In this document: one piece after another, positions 41,969-50,721 of the stretch
Numbering within the stretch: position 1 is the stretch's first letter
How the letters are laid out: each line of letters opens with the position of its first letter
NCBI RefSeq assembly: GCF_003172895.1
Contig: NZ_QGKL01000035.1
Coordinates: 1 to 64,000 of the forward strand
Direction of reading: 5' to 3'
Source: Leucothrix arctica
Lineage (GTDB): Bacteria; Pseudomonadota; Gammaproteobacteria; Thiotrichales; Thiotrichaceae
Length of the DNA stretch: 64,000 nt
Program-made: the position numbers and the translations under genes
Notes under the pieces: generated by a model
Databases searched by the model: none
What the model saw: only the letters and a program-made list of their open reading frames with translations
Told to the model about the DNA's origin: nothing

Positions 41969-42928
41969 GTGATTTATCTAAACTTTTTAAAACGATTTCG
42001 TGTACTGACGTTAACCGTTTTTGTGATCACTCTGTGTCTTGTCTATTTATGGCAGGGAGCAGATGGAAGCACCCAATTTATTCTGATGTTTAGACTGCCA
42101 ACCCTGATCGGTTTGATTATTGCAGCCGCTGCGATTGGTGTCTCAACACTGTTATTTCAGACCTTGAGTGGTAATAGGATTTTGACACCATCGTTGATGG
42201 GGTTTGATTCTTTATATGTATTGCTCCAGACCAGTATGATTTTCTTCTTTAGCACGTTGGATTACGTCACCTTGTCGGTTCACTGGAAATTTTTTGGTGA
42301 GTTGGCGCTGATGACCGTCTTGTCAGTGTTACTTTTTAGTACTTTATTAGTGCGCTTACAGTCTGACTTTTCCCGCATGATACTGACGGGAATTATTTTT
42401 GGTGTGCTATTTCGGTCAGTGTCTGGGTTTATGACACGTGTCATGTCACCCAATGAATACGCGGTTGTACAGGCATCCAGCTATGCACGGTTTAGCAATA
42501 TCAATGAAGCCTTATTAGGGTATGCCTCTGTGATTGTGATAGTTTGCCTAGTGTTGGTTTATCTCATTAGCCGTAAGTTAGATGTGATGGCGCTGGGTCG
42601 TGATATGGCCATTGGTTTGGGCGTCAATTACAACATGACCGCTTTTCAAGTGCTCACGATTATTGCTGTAATGGTCGCTACTGCAACCGCATTAGTTGGG
42701 CCGGTTGTGTTCTTAGGGTTATTGATTACAAGCTTGGTTTATCGAGTCAGTGCGACTCAACGACATGCGAGTTTATTGCCATTGAGTGTGTTGTTGGGGG
42801 TGCTAGTACTGGTCGGTGGGCAAGTCTTGTTAGAGCGTGTGTTACAGATGCAGGTGACGCTGAGTATTGTGATCGAGCTTTGCGGTGGACTAGTCTTTCT
42901 TTATCTTATTTTGAGGCAAAAACGATGA
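41969..42928 (+). CDS. Siderophore ABC transporter permease 2 (FecCD family, FatC/VctG-type)
   Basis: The likely start is GTG 41969 (VIYLNFLKRFRVLT), four bases after the first permease ends; the open frame back to 41840 overlaps that gene and encodes no family sequence. The 319-residue product has FecCD features: MFRLPTLIGLIIAAAAIGVSTLLFQ, GNRILTPSLMGFDSLY, and LGRDMAIGLGVNYN followed by VGPVVFLGLLITSLVYR. It pairs with permease 1. Its stop overlaps the ATPase start (ATGA). Confidence 0.88.
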   Translation: MIYLNFLKRFRVLTLTVFVITLCLVYLWQGADGSTQFILMFRLPTLIGLIIAAAAIGVSTLLFQTLSGNRILTPSLMGFDSLYVLLQTSMIFFFSTLDYVTLSVHWKFFGELALMTVLSVLLFSTLLVRLQSDFSRMILTGIIFGVLFRSVSGFMTRVMSPNEYAVVQASSYARFSNINEALLGYASVIVIVCLVLVYLISRKLDVMALGRDMAIGLGVNYNMTAFQVLTIIAVMVATATALVGPVVFLGLLITSLVYRVSATQRHASLLPLSVLLGVLVLVGGQVLLERVLQMQVTLSIVIELCGGLVFLYLILRQKR

Positions 42929-43677
42929 TCAGGGCAGTCGATTTAACGCTCACAATCAGTGGGCATACCATCTTAAATAAAGTATCGGTTGACGTGCCTA
43001 AAAACAAAGTCACGGCATTAATTGGGCCTAACGGAGCAGGGAAGTCGACACTGTTGCACACCATTGCTCGTTTAACTAAGCAAGATAGTGGACAAGTGTT
43101 GTTAGATAACCGTTCCATTACCGACTTTGAGAATAAAGAGCTGGCGCGTCACATGTCTATTTTGCGACAGGATAGTGCTATTGGCTCTCGTTTGAAAGTT
43201 AGAGATCTCGTTAGCTTTGGTCGTTACCCTCATAACCAAGGTCGCCATAGCGCTAGTGATGATCTAGTGGTTGATAAAGTGCTTGTGGATTTTGAGCTTG
43301 ATGCATTGGCTGAACGCTTTTTAGATACCCTCTCAGGTGGGCAGCGACAGCGTGCTTTATTGGCAATGAATTTTGCTCAAGATGCGGAGGCAATACTGCT
43401 AGATGAGCCACTGAATAACCTTGATTTAAGTCATGCGCGACAACTGATGCATACTGTTAAGCACTATGTGGGTAGGGGAAAGACCTTTGTGGTGGTGCTG
43501 CATGATTTGAACTACGCGGCACGCTATGCAGACCACATTATCGCGATGAAGCAGGGTGAAGTGTTTGCCGCTGGAGATACCAGCAGTATTTTTAACGAGG
43601 GTCTACTGTCCGACCTATACGAGACACCTATTGAGATCGTAAAAGTGAACGGTTTGCCAATGGCGCTGAGCTATTAA
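42925..43677 (+). CDS. Siderophore ABC transporter ATPase (FatE/VctC-type)
   Basis: From ATG 42925 (overlapping the permease stop, with GAGG upstream) the protein is 250 residues. It shows Walker A GPNGAGKST near residue 35, the Q-loop SILRQD, signature LSGGQRQRA, Walker B ILLDEPLNNLD and the H-loop VLHDLNYAARY. It powers import of the ferric siderophore. The operon ends here; the stop codon is interlocked with that of the convergent ATPase gene at 43674. Confidence 0.92.
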   Translation: MIRAVDLTLTISGHTILNKVSVDVPKNKVTALIGPNGAGKSTLLHTIARLTKQDSGQVLLDNRSITDFENKELARHMSILRQDSAIGSRLKVRDLVSFGRYPHNQGRHSASDDLVVDKVLVDFELDALAERFLDTLSGGQRQRALLAMNFAQDAEAILLDEPLNNLDLSHARQLMHTVKHYVGRGKTFVVVLHDLNYAARYADHIIAMKQGEVFAAGDTSSIFNEGLLSDLYETPIEIVKVNGLPMALSY

Positions 43678-44444
43678 TCCTCCACAATGCACATAGGCGT
43701 GCCAGACACAGGGTCTTTGTGAACCTGCGCTTTCAAATCAAATACCGCTTGTAACATCTCAGTCGTGAGTACTTCGCTCGGTGTGCCTTGGCAAATCAAT
43801 ACGCCCGCTTTCATCACAATCAAATGGTCACAGTATCGAGCCGCTTGATTAATATCATGCAATACTGTGACGACTGTTTTACCCTGATTATTCAGCGCTC
43901 TAAGCGTGTGCATTAGCTCAACTTGATGGTTGATGTCCATGTAAGTGGTGGGCTCATCCAGTAACAAATACGGTGTTTCTTGCGCTAAAATCATGGCTAA
44001 CCAAACACGCTGGCGTTGACCGCCTGATAACTCACTGACCAACTTGTCAGCCAACTCATCCACGTTGGTTTGCACCATCATCGACTGAACAATAGCTAAG
44101 TCAGTTGTACTTAGATTTCCCCAAAAACCAGTGTGTGGGCTACGACCATACGCCACTAAGTCTTTTACTTTAATGCCTTCAGGGATTGGTTGGGTTTGAG
44201 GCAGTAATGCCAACTGCGTTGATAGGTGTTTGGCACTCAACTCTTGTAAAGGTTGGTTTTCCCAATAAACATCGCCACTCATGGGCTTTAATATATTGGC
44301 AAAGGCTTTGAGTAAGGTCGATTTACCACAGCCATTAGGGCCTAACAGGGCGGTAATTTTTCCATGAGGAACGGTTAACTTAACCGACTGAACAATCGCT
44401 GTGCCATGGTAGCCAACGGTTAACGCATCTGTAGAAATAGTCAT
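43674..44444 (-). CDS. Siderophore ABC transporter ATPase (FepC/FecE-type)
   Basis: The 256-residue protein has Walker A GPNGCGKST, Q-loop LLPQTQ, signature LSGGQRQRV, Walker B LLLDEPTTYMD and H-loop VLHDINQAARY. It is the last gene of a leftward receptor, two binding proteins, two permeases and ATPase operon. It begins 3 bases after the preceding permease. Its stop codon shares bases 43675-43676 with the stop of the convergent ATPase of the neighbouring operon. Confidence 0.92.
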   Translation of the reverse strand: MTISTDALTVGYHGTAIVQSVKLTVPHGKITALLGPNGCGKSTLLKAFANILKPMSGDVYWENQPLQELSAKHLSTQLALLPQTQPIPEGIKVKDLVAYGRSPHTGFWGNLSTTDLAIVQSMMVQTNVDELADKLVSELSGGQRQRVWLAMILAQETPYLLLDEPTTYMDINHQVELMHTLRALNNQGKTVVTVLHDINQAARYCDHLIVMKAGVLICQGTPSEVLTTEMLQAVFDLKAQVHKDPVSGTPMCIVED

Positions 44445-44447
44445 AAG

Positions 44448-45410
44448 TTAACGTAGTGAAAAAAGTAGCCAGAGGAAATACGGTGCGCCAATAATCGCAG
44501 TCATTAGACCTGCGGGGAGCTCTATCGGAGGGTTGATGGTACGTGCAACCAAGTCAGCAATAACCAGCAGCAAAGCACCCACAAACAAGGTCGCTGGTAA
44601 CAATACTTGATGGCGTCCGCCTATTAGTCGTCGTGTTAGGTGTGGTGCGATCAAGCCTAGAAAGCCAATCGGTCCACAAATAGCCACACATGAAGCAGTT
44701 AAGCCAACGGCTGTTGCAAGGCTAATCAAGCGGATAATATTAGGCTTAGTCCCAAGGCAGACTGCGCTATCATCGCCAAGGTCAATAAGGTTTAAATGCT
44801 TAGCTAGTCCAAGCCCTAAGGGAATAAGTAATAGCCACGGTAACAGAGAGGTTAGCTGTGGCCAGCCTCTGCCCCACAAACTACCAGTCAACCAAAGCAG
44901 GGCATTATTCACTTCCAATGGTTTAACCAGCAGCACAAAATCAATCGCGCTGCCATAAAGTGCTGCCATTGCCACACCTGTGATAGCCAGCTTGATAGCG
45001 CTACTACTTGTGCCGCACAGCAACCACAAAACTATTGCGGCGAGTAGGCCGCCCACTAAGGCAACTTCTGGTAGCCAGTTAGTTGAAGCGTCAGGTAAAA
45101 ACGTCATATACAGCACTGCGGCCAAGCCAGCACCATGACTCACACCAAGCACATCAGGTGACGCCAGTGGGTTACGAATAACACCTTGTACCAGTGCGCC
45201 GGACAGCGCCATCATCGCACCAACGACAATGGCGAGTAATGTTCGCGGGAGACGATATTCATGAATAGTGAAGTAGTGTTCTGAATCTTCAAAGAAACCA
45301 TTGATCACGTCTAAAAAGGATAGTGAAACAGCGCCAAAACTTAAGCTAGTGAGTGCTAAAAAAACGAGTAGCAGAGTGCTAAACAAAAAGAAGCGTGAAG
45401 GGGTAATCAT
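44448..45410 (-). CDS. Siderophore ABC transporter permease (FecCD family, FepG-like)
   Basis: This 320-residue FecCD permease has HEYRLPRTLLAIVVGAMMALSGALVQGVIRNPLASPDVLGVSHGAG in its first third, split over two helices, LGDDSAVCLGTKPN, and the coupling loop GFLGLIAPHLTRRLIGG. The C-terminal ELPAGLMTAIIGAPYFLWLL is typical. It overlaps the next-upstream permease gene by 4 bases. It forms the channel with that protein. Confidence 0.91.
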   Translation of the reverse strand: MITPSRFFLFSTLLLVFLALTSLSFGAVSLSFLDVINGFFEDSEHYFTIHEYRLPRTLLAIVVGAMMALSGALVQGVIRNPLASPDVLGVSHGAGLAAVLYMTFLPDASTNWLPEVALVGGLLAAIVLWLLCGTSSSAIKLAITGVAMAALYGSAIDFVLLVKPLEVNNALLWLTGSLWGRGWPQLTSLLPWLLLIPLGLGLAKHLNLIDLGDDSAVCLGTKPNIIRLISLATAVGLTASCVAICGPIGFLGLIAPHLTRRLIGGRHQVLLPATLFVGALLLVIADLVARTINPPIELPAGLMTAIIGAPYFLWLLFSLR

Positions 45411-46408
45411 AAGGTGCGCTTTCTAACGAGGTAGATAAAGAATGGTGCCCCAAACAGTGCCAATAAAGCCCCTGCAGGCGTTTCTATTGGGAAGATAATA
45501 CTGCGGCTAATAATGTCCGATGCAATGATCAAACACGCGCCTAATAACATGGCAATCGGCATAAACTTACGATGGTCATATCCCGATAACATACGTGCAA
45601 TGTGTGGAATCAATAGCCCTATGAAGCCCATGCTGCCAACGGCTGCTAGAGAGCCGCCGACTAACAATAACACCAACACACTACTGCCTAACTTAGTCCA
45701 TAACAACGACACACCAAGGTTTTGCGCGTTGTCTTCGCCAAGTTGGAATAGGTTTAAAATAGGTGAGATTAAAACAGCAAAAAATAGGCTGATAATTGTG
45801 ACGGGGAGTAAGGTGTAAAAGACATCCCAGCTAGCACCTGCAAGGCTACCTGCAAGCCACGCCATTACCGCAGAGGCTTGATCTTCTGCAAGAATGACCA
45901 TTGCTTTGGTCAGTGCAGCACATAGGGCTGAAATTGCAACACCCGCCAGCACTAAGCGACCATGCTCGCCACCACCTTTCCATGCACTGCCTAACAACAT
46001 CACTAACAGCCAAGCGACACCGCCACCAACCATTGCGGCCGCGGAGGTGCTAAATAGCCCTAACCAAGGCGTGATAGTGGAGACTGTTGCCATACCCAAA
46101 GCCGCACCCGCCTTCACCCCCAATACAGAGGGTGACGCCAGTGGGTTTTGTGTTAGTGCTTGCATAATAGCACCTGCGGTCGCAAGACTAGCCCCCACTA
46201 AAATCCCTGTGAGAAGCCGTGGAACACGAATATCCCAAACAATATGATGCGAAATTTTGTCATCATCCATATTGATTAATGCCATCAACGCATCCGTCGG
46301 TGTCACTGGCACGGCAGACCATGCAAAGAGACTGACCCACGCTAGGACCAGCAGCAATGAACATAATAACGTGCACTGTGCGGTGTAAGACTGTTTGAGA
46401 TATTGCAT
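45407..46408 (-). CDS. Siderophore ABC transporter permease (FecCD family, FepD-like)
   Basis: The 333-residue permease has WDIRVPRLLTGILVGASLATAGAIMQ, NPLASPSVLGVKAGAALG, LGEDNAQNLGVSL, and GFIGLLIPHIARMLSGYDHR as the ATPase-contact loop, ending GALLALFGAPFFIYL. It starts 3 bases after the stop of the first-listed binding protein gene. It is the partner of the FepG-like permease. Confidence 0.91.
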   Translation of the reverse strand: MQYLKQSYTAQCTLLCSLLLVLAWVSLFAWSAVPVTPTDALMALINMDDDKISHHIVWDIRVPRLLTGILVGASLATAGAIMQALTQNPLASPSVLGVKAGAALGMATVSTITPWLGLFSTSAAAMVGGGVAWLLVMLLGSAWKGGGEHGRLVLAGVAISALCAALTKAMVILAEDQASAVMAWLAGSLAGASWDVFYTLLPVTIISLFFAVLISPILNLFQLGEDNAQNLGVSLLWTKLGSSVLVLLLVGGSLAAVGSMGFIGLLIPHIARMLSGYDHRKFMPIAMLLGACLIIASDIISRSIIFPIETPAGALLALFGAPFFIYLVRKRTL

Positions 46409-46411
46409 GTA

Positions 46412-47302
46412 TTAAGGCGTGAGTATTTTCACTAGGTCTTTAGCCATTTGCTCTGCGGCCATGATGCCTCTACAGCGCGACCAAGTATTTGGGTCAACGT
46501 TGAAGATACGGTTGTTTTTGACAGCCTTGAGCACATTCCAGAGTGGCTCTTTTTCCCAGTCGTTAAGCACATTTGGTTTTGAGTATTCACCAATAATAAG
46601 GTAGTCAGGGTTTACCGCTAGTAGCTGCTCAAGACTGACGCGACGAGATGCGCCATCTTTTGCACCTGTTTTTGCATTTTCTAAACCAAGTGCTTTGATA
46701 ACGCCGCCAGCATAAGCCGCTTCTGGGTGTAATGACAGTAGGTCATGGCGCGCTACACCAAACTGAAATGATCCACCTTTAGGCAGTTTTTCTTTGTAGC
46801 TTTGCATAAACTCACGATGCTGAGTGAGTCGTGCCTGCATAGCTTCATGTTTACCGACCACTTTGCCGATGATCGCTGACGCTTTAAGGTTGTCCTCGTA
46901 AGTCTCGCGGCGTGAACGAAGAATCAATGTCGGCGCAATCTTTTTCAAGTCTTCGTAGACTGCTTCGTGACGACCAATATCTGCGATAATGAGGTCTGGT
47001 TTTAATGACGCGATGACTTCTAGGCTGGGTTGTGAACGCATACCCACAGACTCCCAGTCACCAATGACCTCACGTACCGCAGGGAGTACCCGTGCTTTTT
47101 CTTTATCATCCGCAATACCAACAGGGCTAATGCCTACCGCTGCCAATGCATCTGCAAAAGAAAACTCTAAAACGACAATGCGCTTCGGTGTGTATTCTAT
47201 TGAAAAGGTACCTTTTTCATCCTCTACATCGACAGCAGAAGCGAGTGCGGGAAGTGCGACAATAAGCAAACTTAACCCTAATAGTTTTAATGAACGTAAC
47301 AT
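46412..47302 (-). CDS. Siderophore-binding protein, paralogue A
   Basis: This 296-residue protein has a signal peptide (LKLLGLSLLIVALPALASA) and the class III binding-protein fold (YTPKRIVVLEFSFADALAAVG, LEVIASLKPDLIIADIGRHE, LLAVNPDYLIIGEY). It passes a ferric siderophore to the adjacent permeases. It is a tandem duplicate of the gene at 47409: about 89% identical over the first 159 residues but about 71% over the rest, counted by hand. The changed C-terminal lobe, including LPKGGSFQFGVARHD, faces the ligand in this fold, so the two may bind different complexes. Confidence 0.9.
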   Translation of the reverse strand: MLRSLKLLGLSLLIVALPALASAVDVEDEKGTFSIEYTPKRIVVLEFSFADALAAVGISPVGIADDKEKARVLPAVREVIGDWESVGMRSQPSLEVIASLKPDLIIADIGRHEAVYEDLKKIAPTLILRSRRETYEDNLKASAIIGKVVGKHEAMQARLTQHREFMQSYKEKLPKGGSFQFGVARHDLLSLHPEAAYAGGVIKALGLENAKTGAKDGASRRVSLEQLLAVNPDYLIIGEYSKPNVLNDWEKEPLWNVLKAVKNNRIFNVDPNTWSRCRGIMAAEQMAKDLVKILTP

Positions 47303-47354
47303 AAGAAATCCTGAGGGAAGGGATTGTTAGAAAGTTAGGCTAACCCTAGCTAAA

Positions 47355-47382
47355 CCGCAGCACGCATAAATACGCACTGTGG
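47355..47382 (-). other. Hairpin between the two binding-protein genes
   Basis: On the minus strand CCACAGTGCGTA pairs with TGCGTGCTGCGG around a TTTA loop (12 positions with one mismatch and three G-T pairs). There is no T-tract. It could stabilise or process the mRNA and so set different levels for the two paralogues. Confidence 0.5.
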
Positions 47383-47408
47383 TAAGGCTGTGTTAGATAT
47401 TATTTACT

Positions 47409-48299
47409 TTAGATGGTCAGTATTTTCACTAGATCTTGAGCCATTTGCTCAGCCGCCATGATGCCTCTACAGCGTGACCAAGTATTTGGGTTAACGTATG
47501 AAATATGGTCATTTTTGACTGACTTTAAGATCTTCCAAAGAGGCTCTTTTTTCCAATTACTTAACGCATTGGGCTGTGTATATTCACCGACAATAAGGTA
47601 GTCAGGGTTTACGCCAAGTAACTGCTCAAGGCTAACAGGTAGGTATGCTTTATCTTTTGCCCCCGTTTTGGCATTCTCTAGTCCCATTGCTTTTATGACG
47701 CCAGCGGCATAAGAGTCTTCTGTGTGTAAGTAAAGTAGATCGCTATTTACAACACCAAACTGGAATGACGCAGAGACAGTTAACGTTTGTTTATAGCTTT
47801 GCATCAACTCATGGTGTTTAGCTAACCTTGCTTGCATCGCTTCATTTTTATTAACGACTTTGCCAATAATAGCTGCGGCCGCAAGATTGTCCTCGTAAGT
47901 TTCCGTACGTGAGCGGAGCATCAATGTCGGCGCAATCTTTTTCAAGTCTTCGTAGACCGCTTCGTGACGACCAATATCCGCAATAATGAGGTCTGGTTTT
48001 AATGACGCGATGACTTCTAGGCTTGGTTGTGAGCGCATACCAACCGACGTCCAGTCACCAATGGCTTCACGCACAGCAGGTAACACGCGCGATTTTTCTT
48101 TATCATCAGCAATACCAATAGGGCCAAGACCAACCGCTGCTAATGCGTCTGCAAAAGATAACTCTAAAACGACAATGCGCTTGGGTGTGTATTCTATTGA
48201 AAAGGTACCTTTTTCATCCTCCACATCGACAGCAGAAGCTAACGATGGGAGGGCGAAAATAAGCACACTTAAACATAAAAGTTTAAATGAACGTAACAT
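47409..48299 (-). CDS. Siderophore-binding protein, paralogue B
   Basis: The 296-residue protein has a signal peptide (LKLLCLSVLIFALPSLASA) and the same fold as paralogue A, including GMRSQPSLEVIASLKPDLII and NPNTWSRCRGIMAAEQMAQD. It is the gene nearest the receptor in the operon. Differences from A cluster in the second half (LTVSASFQFGVVNSDLLYLH, KDKAYLPVSLEQL). Both copies are intact with equal lengths, so neither looks like a decaying pseudogene. Confidence 0.9.
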   Translation of the reverse strand: MLRSFKLLCLSVLIFALPSLASAVDVEDEKGTFSIEYTPKRIVVLELSFADALAAVGLGPIGIADDKEKSRVLPAVREAIGDWTSVGMRSQPSLEVIASLKPDLIIADIGRHEAVYEDLKKIAPTLMLRSRTETYEDNLAAAAIIGKVVNKNEAMQARLAKHHELMQSYKQTLTVSASFQFGVVNSDLLYLHTEDSYAAGVIKAMGLENAKTGAKDKAYLPVSLEQLLGVNPDYLIVGEYTQPNALSNWKKEPLWKILKSVKNDHISYVNPNTWSRCRGIMAAEQMAQDLVKILTI

Positions 48300-48327
48300 A
48301 ATAAATCCTGAAATGAGTGAGTGCTAT

Positions 48328-50445
48328 TTAGAAATCAATACTTGCAGTGAGTGACAGTTGGAGAGGGTCACCTGCATAAATACGCGAATCATTGGTGCCA
48401 CCGATATAGTAAGTTTCGTCAGTGATATTGCCAATATTCAACGCGTACTTGGCATTTTTACGCTCATAGTGCAGACCAACGTCGATGACTGTGTAGTCAG
48501 GTAGTAACACGCGCTTGCTAGTTTCCTCGTCGGTATAACGCTCACCTTTATAAGTAACACCAGCGCTCGCACCGACGTTTCCGCCAAGGACTGATTTAGG
48601 GTAGTTATAACGTCCCCAAGCAAATGCGGCATGTTTGGCTACTGCGCCCGGTACATTGCCTAATGCATCGTCATTGAAGGTATCTGTGACTTCAGCATCG
48701 GTGTAGGTGTAGCCTGTTTGTAGCTGCAAATTATCGGTAATTTGGTATTGGAGGTTAGCTTCTAATCCACGACTCTCTATGGTGCCGATCAACTCATCAA
48801 AGCCCGTAACATCACTTTCCTCAGCGACATTCGCCTTAGTAATATCAAACAAAGCAAGGTTAAGGTTTAAGCGTTCATTGGCAGAGCTAAACTTAACACC
48901 CACTTCAAACTGCTCGCCTTCTTCAGGGGCTAACTGATCACCACTTGCATCAAAGGTAGGAATACTTTGAGGGTTAAACGACTCAGCATAGCTGCCGTAT
49001 ACCGATAGTGAGTCATTCACGCGATATACTGCACCCGCATTAAAACTAGTGTTAGACGAGTCAGCTTCTTCATCTTGAACCGTGTCACTATCTAAGAAAG
49101 AAAGGTGGTAATCTCCCTTTTGTATGTCATGGCGAATACCTGCTGTGAGGCTAAGTGCTTCATTAACATAAATCTGATCACTTAAATAAAGCGCCTTACT
49201 GTACAGGTTCCAATGACGGAAACTACCAGGGTCATCAGCGAGTATATCCCCCGTGTAAACAGGGTTGTTAATATTGATAAACGCGCCTCTTTCATCAAAA
49301 GCTAGGCGGTCAAACTGTCGGTACTCTTTACCTACGGTTAAACCCACAAGAATATTCTGCTCGACAGCGCCATCGATTTTGTAATTTAAGTTGGCATCTA
49401 AGGTATGTGCATCACGTTCGTTGTATTGGTGCCTATTGCGACGTCGTAGCGTGCCATCATCGTCACTAACAGCATTGCTTTCGTACAGATCTCTTTCATC
49501 AGTATGCTTGACGCTGCGTAGTTTTACATTGGCTGTTAGCTGGTCGTTAAATTTGTGCTTGAGTGATGCTGAGATAGCAGTCCCTTCATCCTTATCAGAG
49601 TCACCGGGTTCTTGGTAATAGGTCTCGATAGGTGCGATGGTGTTGATATCATTATTCAGTACAAATAGGCCATTATCCGCTTTTCGGTCTTCCTTTAGGT
49701 ATTCAGCCTGTACGTCTAGCTGAGTGTTATCGTTTGGCTTGTAGGTCAAGCTAGGGTAAAGGTAGATATTGTCGCTATCGACATGGTTACGAAAACTGTC
49801 TTTACTTTCGCCACCTGCAATAAATCGGTATAAGACGGTACCTGAGTTATTAAGCGGGCCTGTTAGATCCAAAGAGGCTTCATAGCCACCTTTTGATTGC
49901 TCTGTAAAATACTGGTAGCCAACATCAATGGTACGTTTTGCCTCAGCTTCTGGCTTTTTAGTGACGATATTGACGAGACCACCGGGATCCATTGCACCAT
50001 AAAGTACTGACGATGGCCCTTTAAGGACTTCAACCCGTTCAATATTGGCAGTAACAGGTGATCCGAATCGAGAGGTGAGGCCGGGTAGACCATCGGTTTG
50101 GATATTAGTTAAGTCAGCCGACATACCGCGAATGGTGAACGCATTGGCATTTGTACCTGAGCGGTTGAAGCCTGTGATGTAGTCGTATGAATCTTCTAGC
50201 GTGTTAGCTTTCAGGTCTTTTAATAGGGTGTCATTGATGACACTGGTACTGAAAGGCGTATCTAAGTCGCTTGTCTCAGTTTTTAGTGCGGTTTCACGAG
50301 ACTTCTCGAAGTAAGAGTCTTGTTTGCCGTTGACGAAAACGGTGTCTAATTCAACGACAGCATTCGTTTCAGCAGCGACTATTGTGTGTGATACAACACA
50401 GCAGGAGACAATACCTAACAGCGTTAGGTTTGTTTTAATTTTCAT
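48328..50445 (-). CDS. TonB-dependent siderophore receptor, FhuA/FhuE-like
   Basis: The 705-residue receptor has a signal peptide (LTLLGIVSCCVVSHTIVAAE), a TonB box (ELDTVFVNGKQ) and the FhuA-type plug (TPFSTSVINDTLLKDLKANT, GFNRSGTNANAFTIRGMSAD, VEVLKGPSSVLYGAMDPGG, VNIVTKKP). The barrel contains YKPNDNTQLDVQAEYLKEDR and ends LQLSLTASIDF. This group takes up hydroxamate or mixed ferric siderophores; catecholates are less likely. It heads the operon with two binding proteins and a complete ABC importer, and a Fur box stands about 140 bases upstream. Confidence 0.9.
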   Translation of the reverse strand: MKIKTNLTLLGIVSCCVVSHTIVAAETNAVVELDTVFVNGKQDSYFEKSRETALKTETSDLDTPFSTSVINDTLLKDLKANTLEDSYDYITGFNRSGTNANAFTIRGMSADLTNIQTDGLPGLTSRFGSPVTANIERVEVLKGPSSVLYGAMDPGGLVNIVTKKPEAEAKRTIDVGYQYFTEQSKGGYEASLDLTGPLNNSGTVLYRFIAGGESKDSFRNHVDSDNIYLYPSLTYKPNDNTQLDVQAEYLKEDRKADNGLFVLNNDINTIAPIETYYQEPGDSDKDEGTAISASLKHKFNDQLTANVKLRSVKHTDERDLYESNAVSDDDGTLRRRNRHQYNERDAHTLDANLNYKIDGAVEQNILVGLTVGKEYRQFDRLAFDERGAFININNPVYTGDILADDPGSFRHWNLYSKALYLSDQIYVNEALSLTAGIRHDIQKGDYHLSFLDSDTVQDEEADSSNTSFNAGAVYRVNDSLSVYGSYAESFNPQSIPTFDASGDQLAPEEGEQFEVGVKFSSANERLNLNLALFDITKANVAEESDVTGFDELIGTIESRGLEANLQYQITDNLQLQTGYTYTDAEVTDTFNDDALGNVPGAVAKHAAFAWGRYNYPKSVLGGNVGASAGVTYKGERYTDEETSKRVLLPDYTVIDVGLHYERKNAKYALNIGNITDETYYIGGTNDSRIYAGDPLQLSLTASIDF

Positions 50446-50583
50446 GAGGTTAACTTCCAGTAATTAGCCAATACCACAATTCAAAACACAGTGACGCCTA
50501 GGTCACTAACCGTTAAGAAAGTGATGATTTCGGAATAAGGTACTTGAGAGTGGCTTCATGCATAGGGTATGCATGTGGCTATT

Positions 50584-50604
50584 AAATGAAAGTGAATCTC
50601 ATTT
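50584..50604. promoter_or_regulatory. Fur box upstream of receptor-ABC operon
   Basis: AATGAAAGTGAATCTCATT lies about 140 bases before the FhuA-like receptor start. It matches the Fur consensus at the outer AAATG/CATTT positions. Confidence 0.68.
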
Positions 50605-50721
50605 ACAATAAGGGTTTTCGGATACTAGCATACGAAAAGTTAATAAATCAATAAGGCTGATTATCAACTATTTAATATTTTGCCCAGTACGCCAAAGTAC
50701 GCGGGTATAAATGCTTTTATT

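Noticed and set aside
46412-48299. Tandem binding-protein genes as an assembly duplication
   Set aside because: The two copies differ at many positions, more in the second half, and have a distinct intergenic hairpin, so they are real paralogues.
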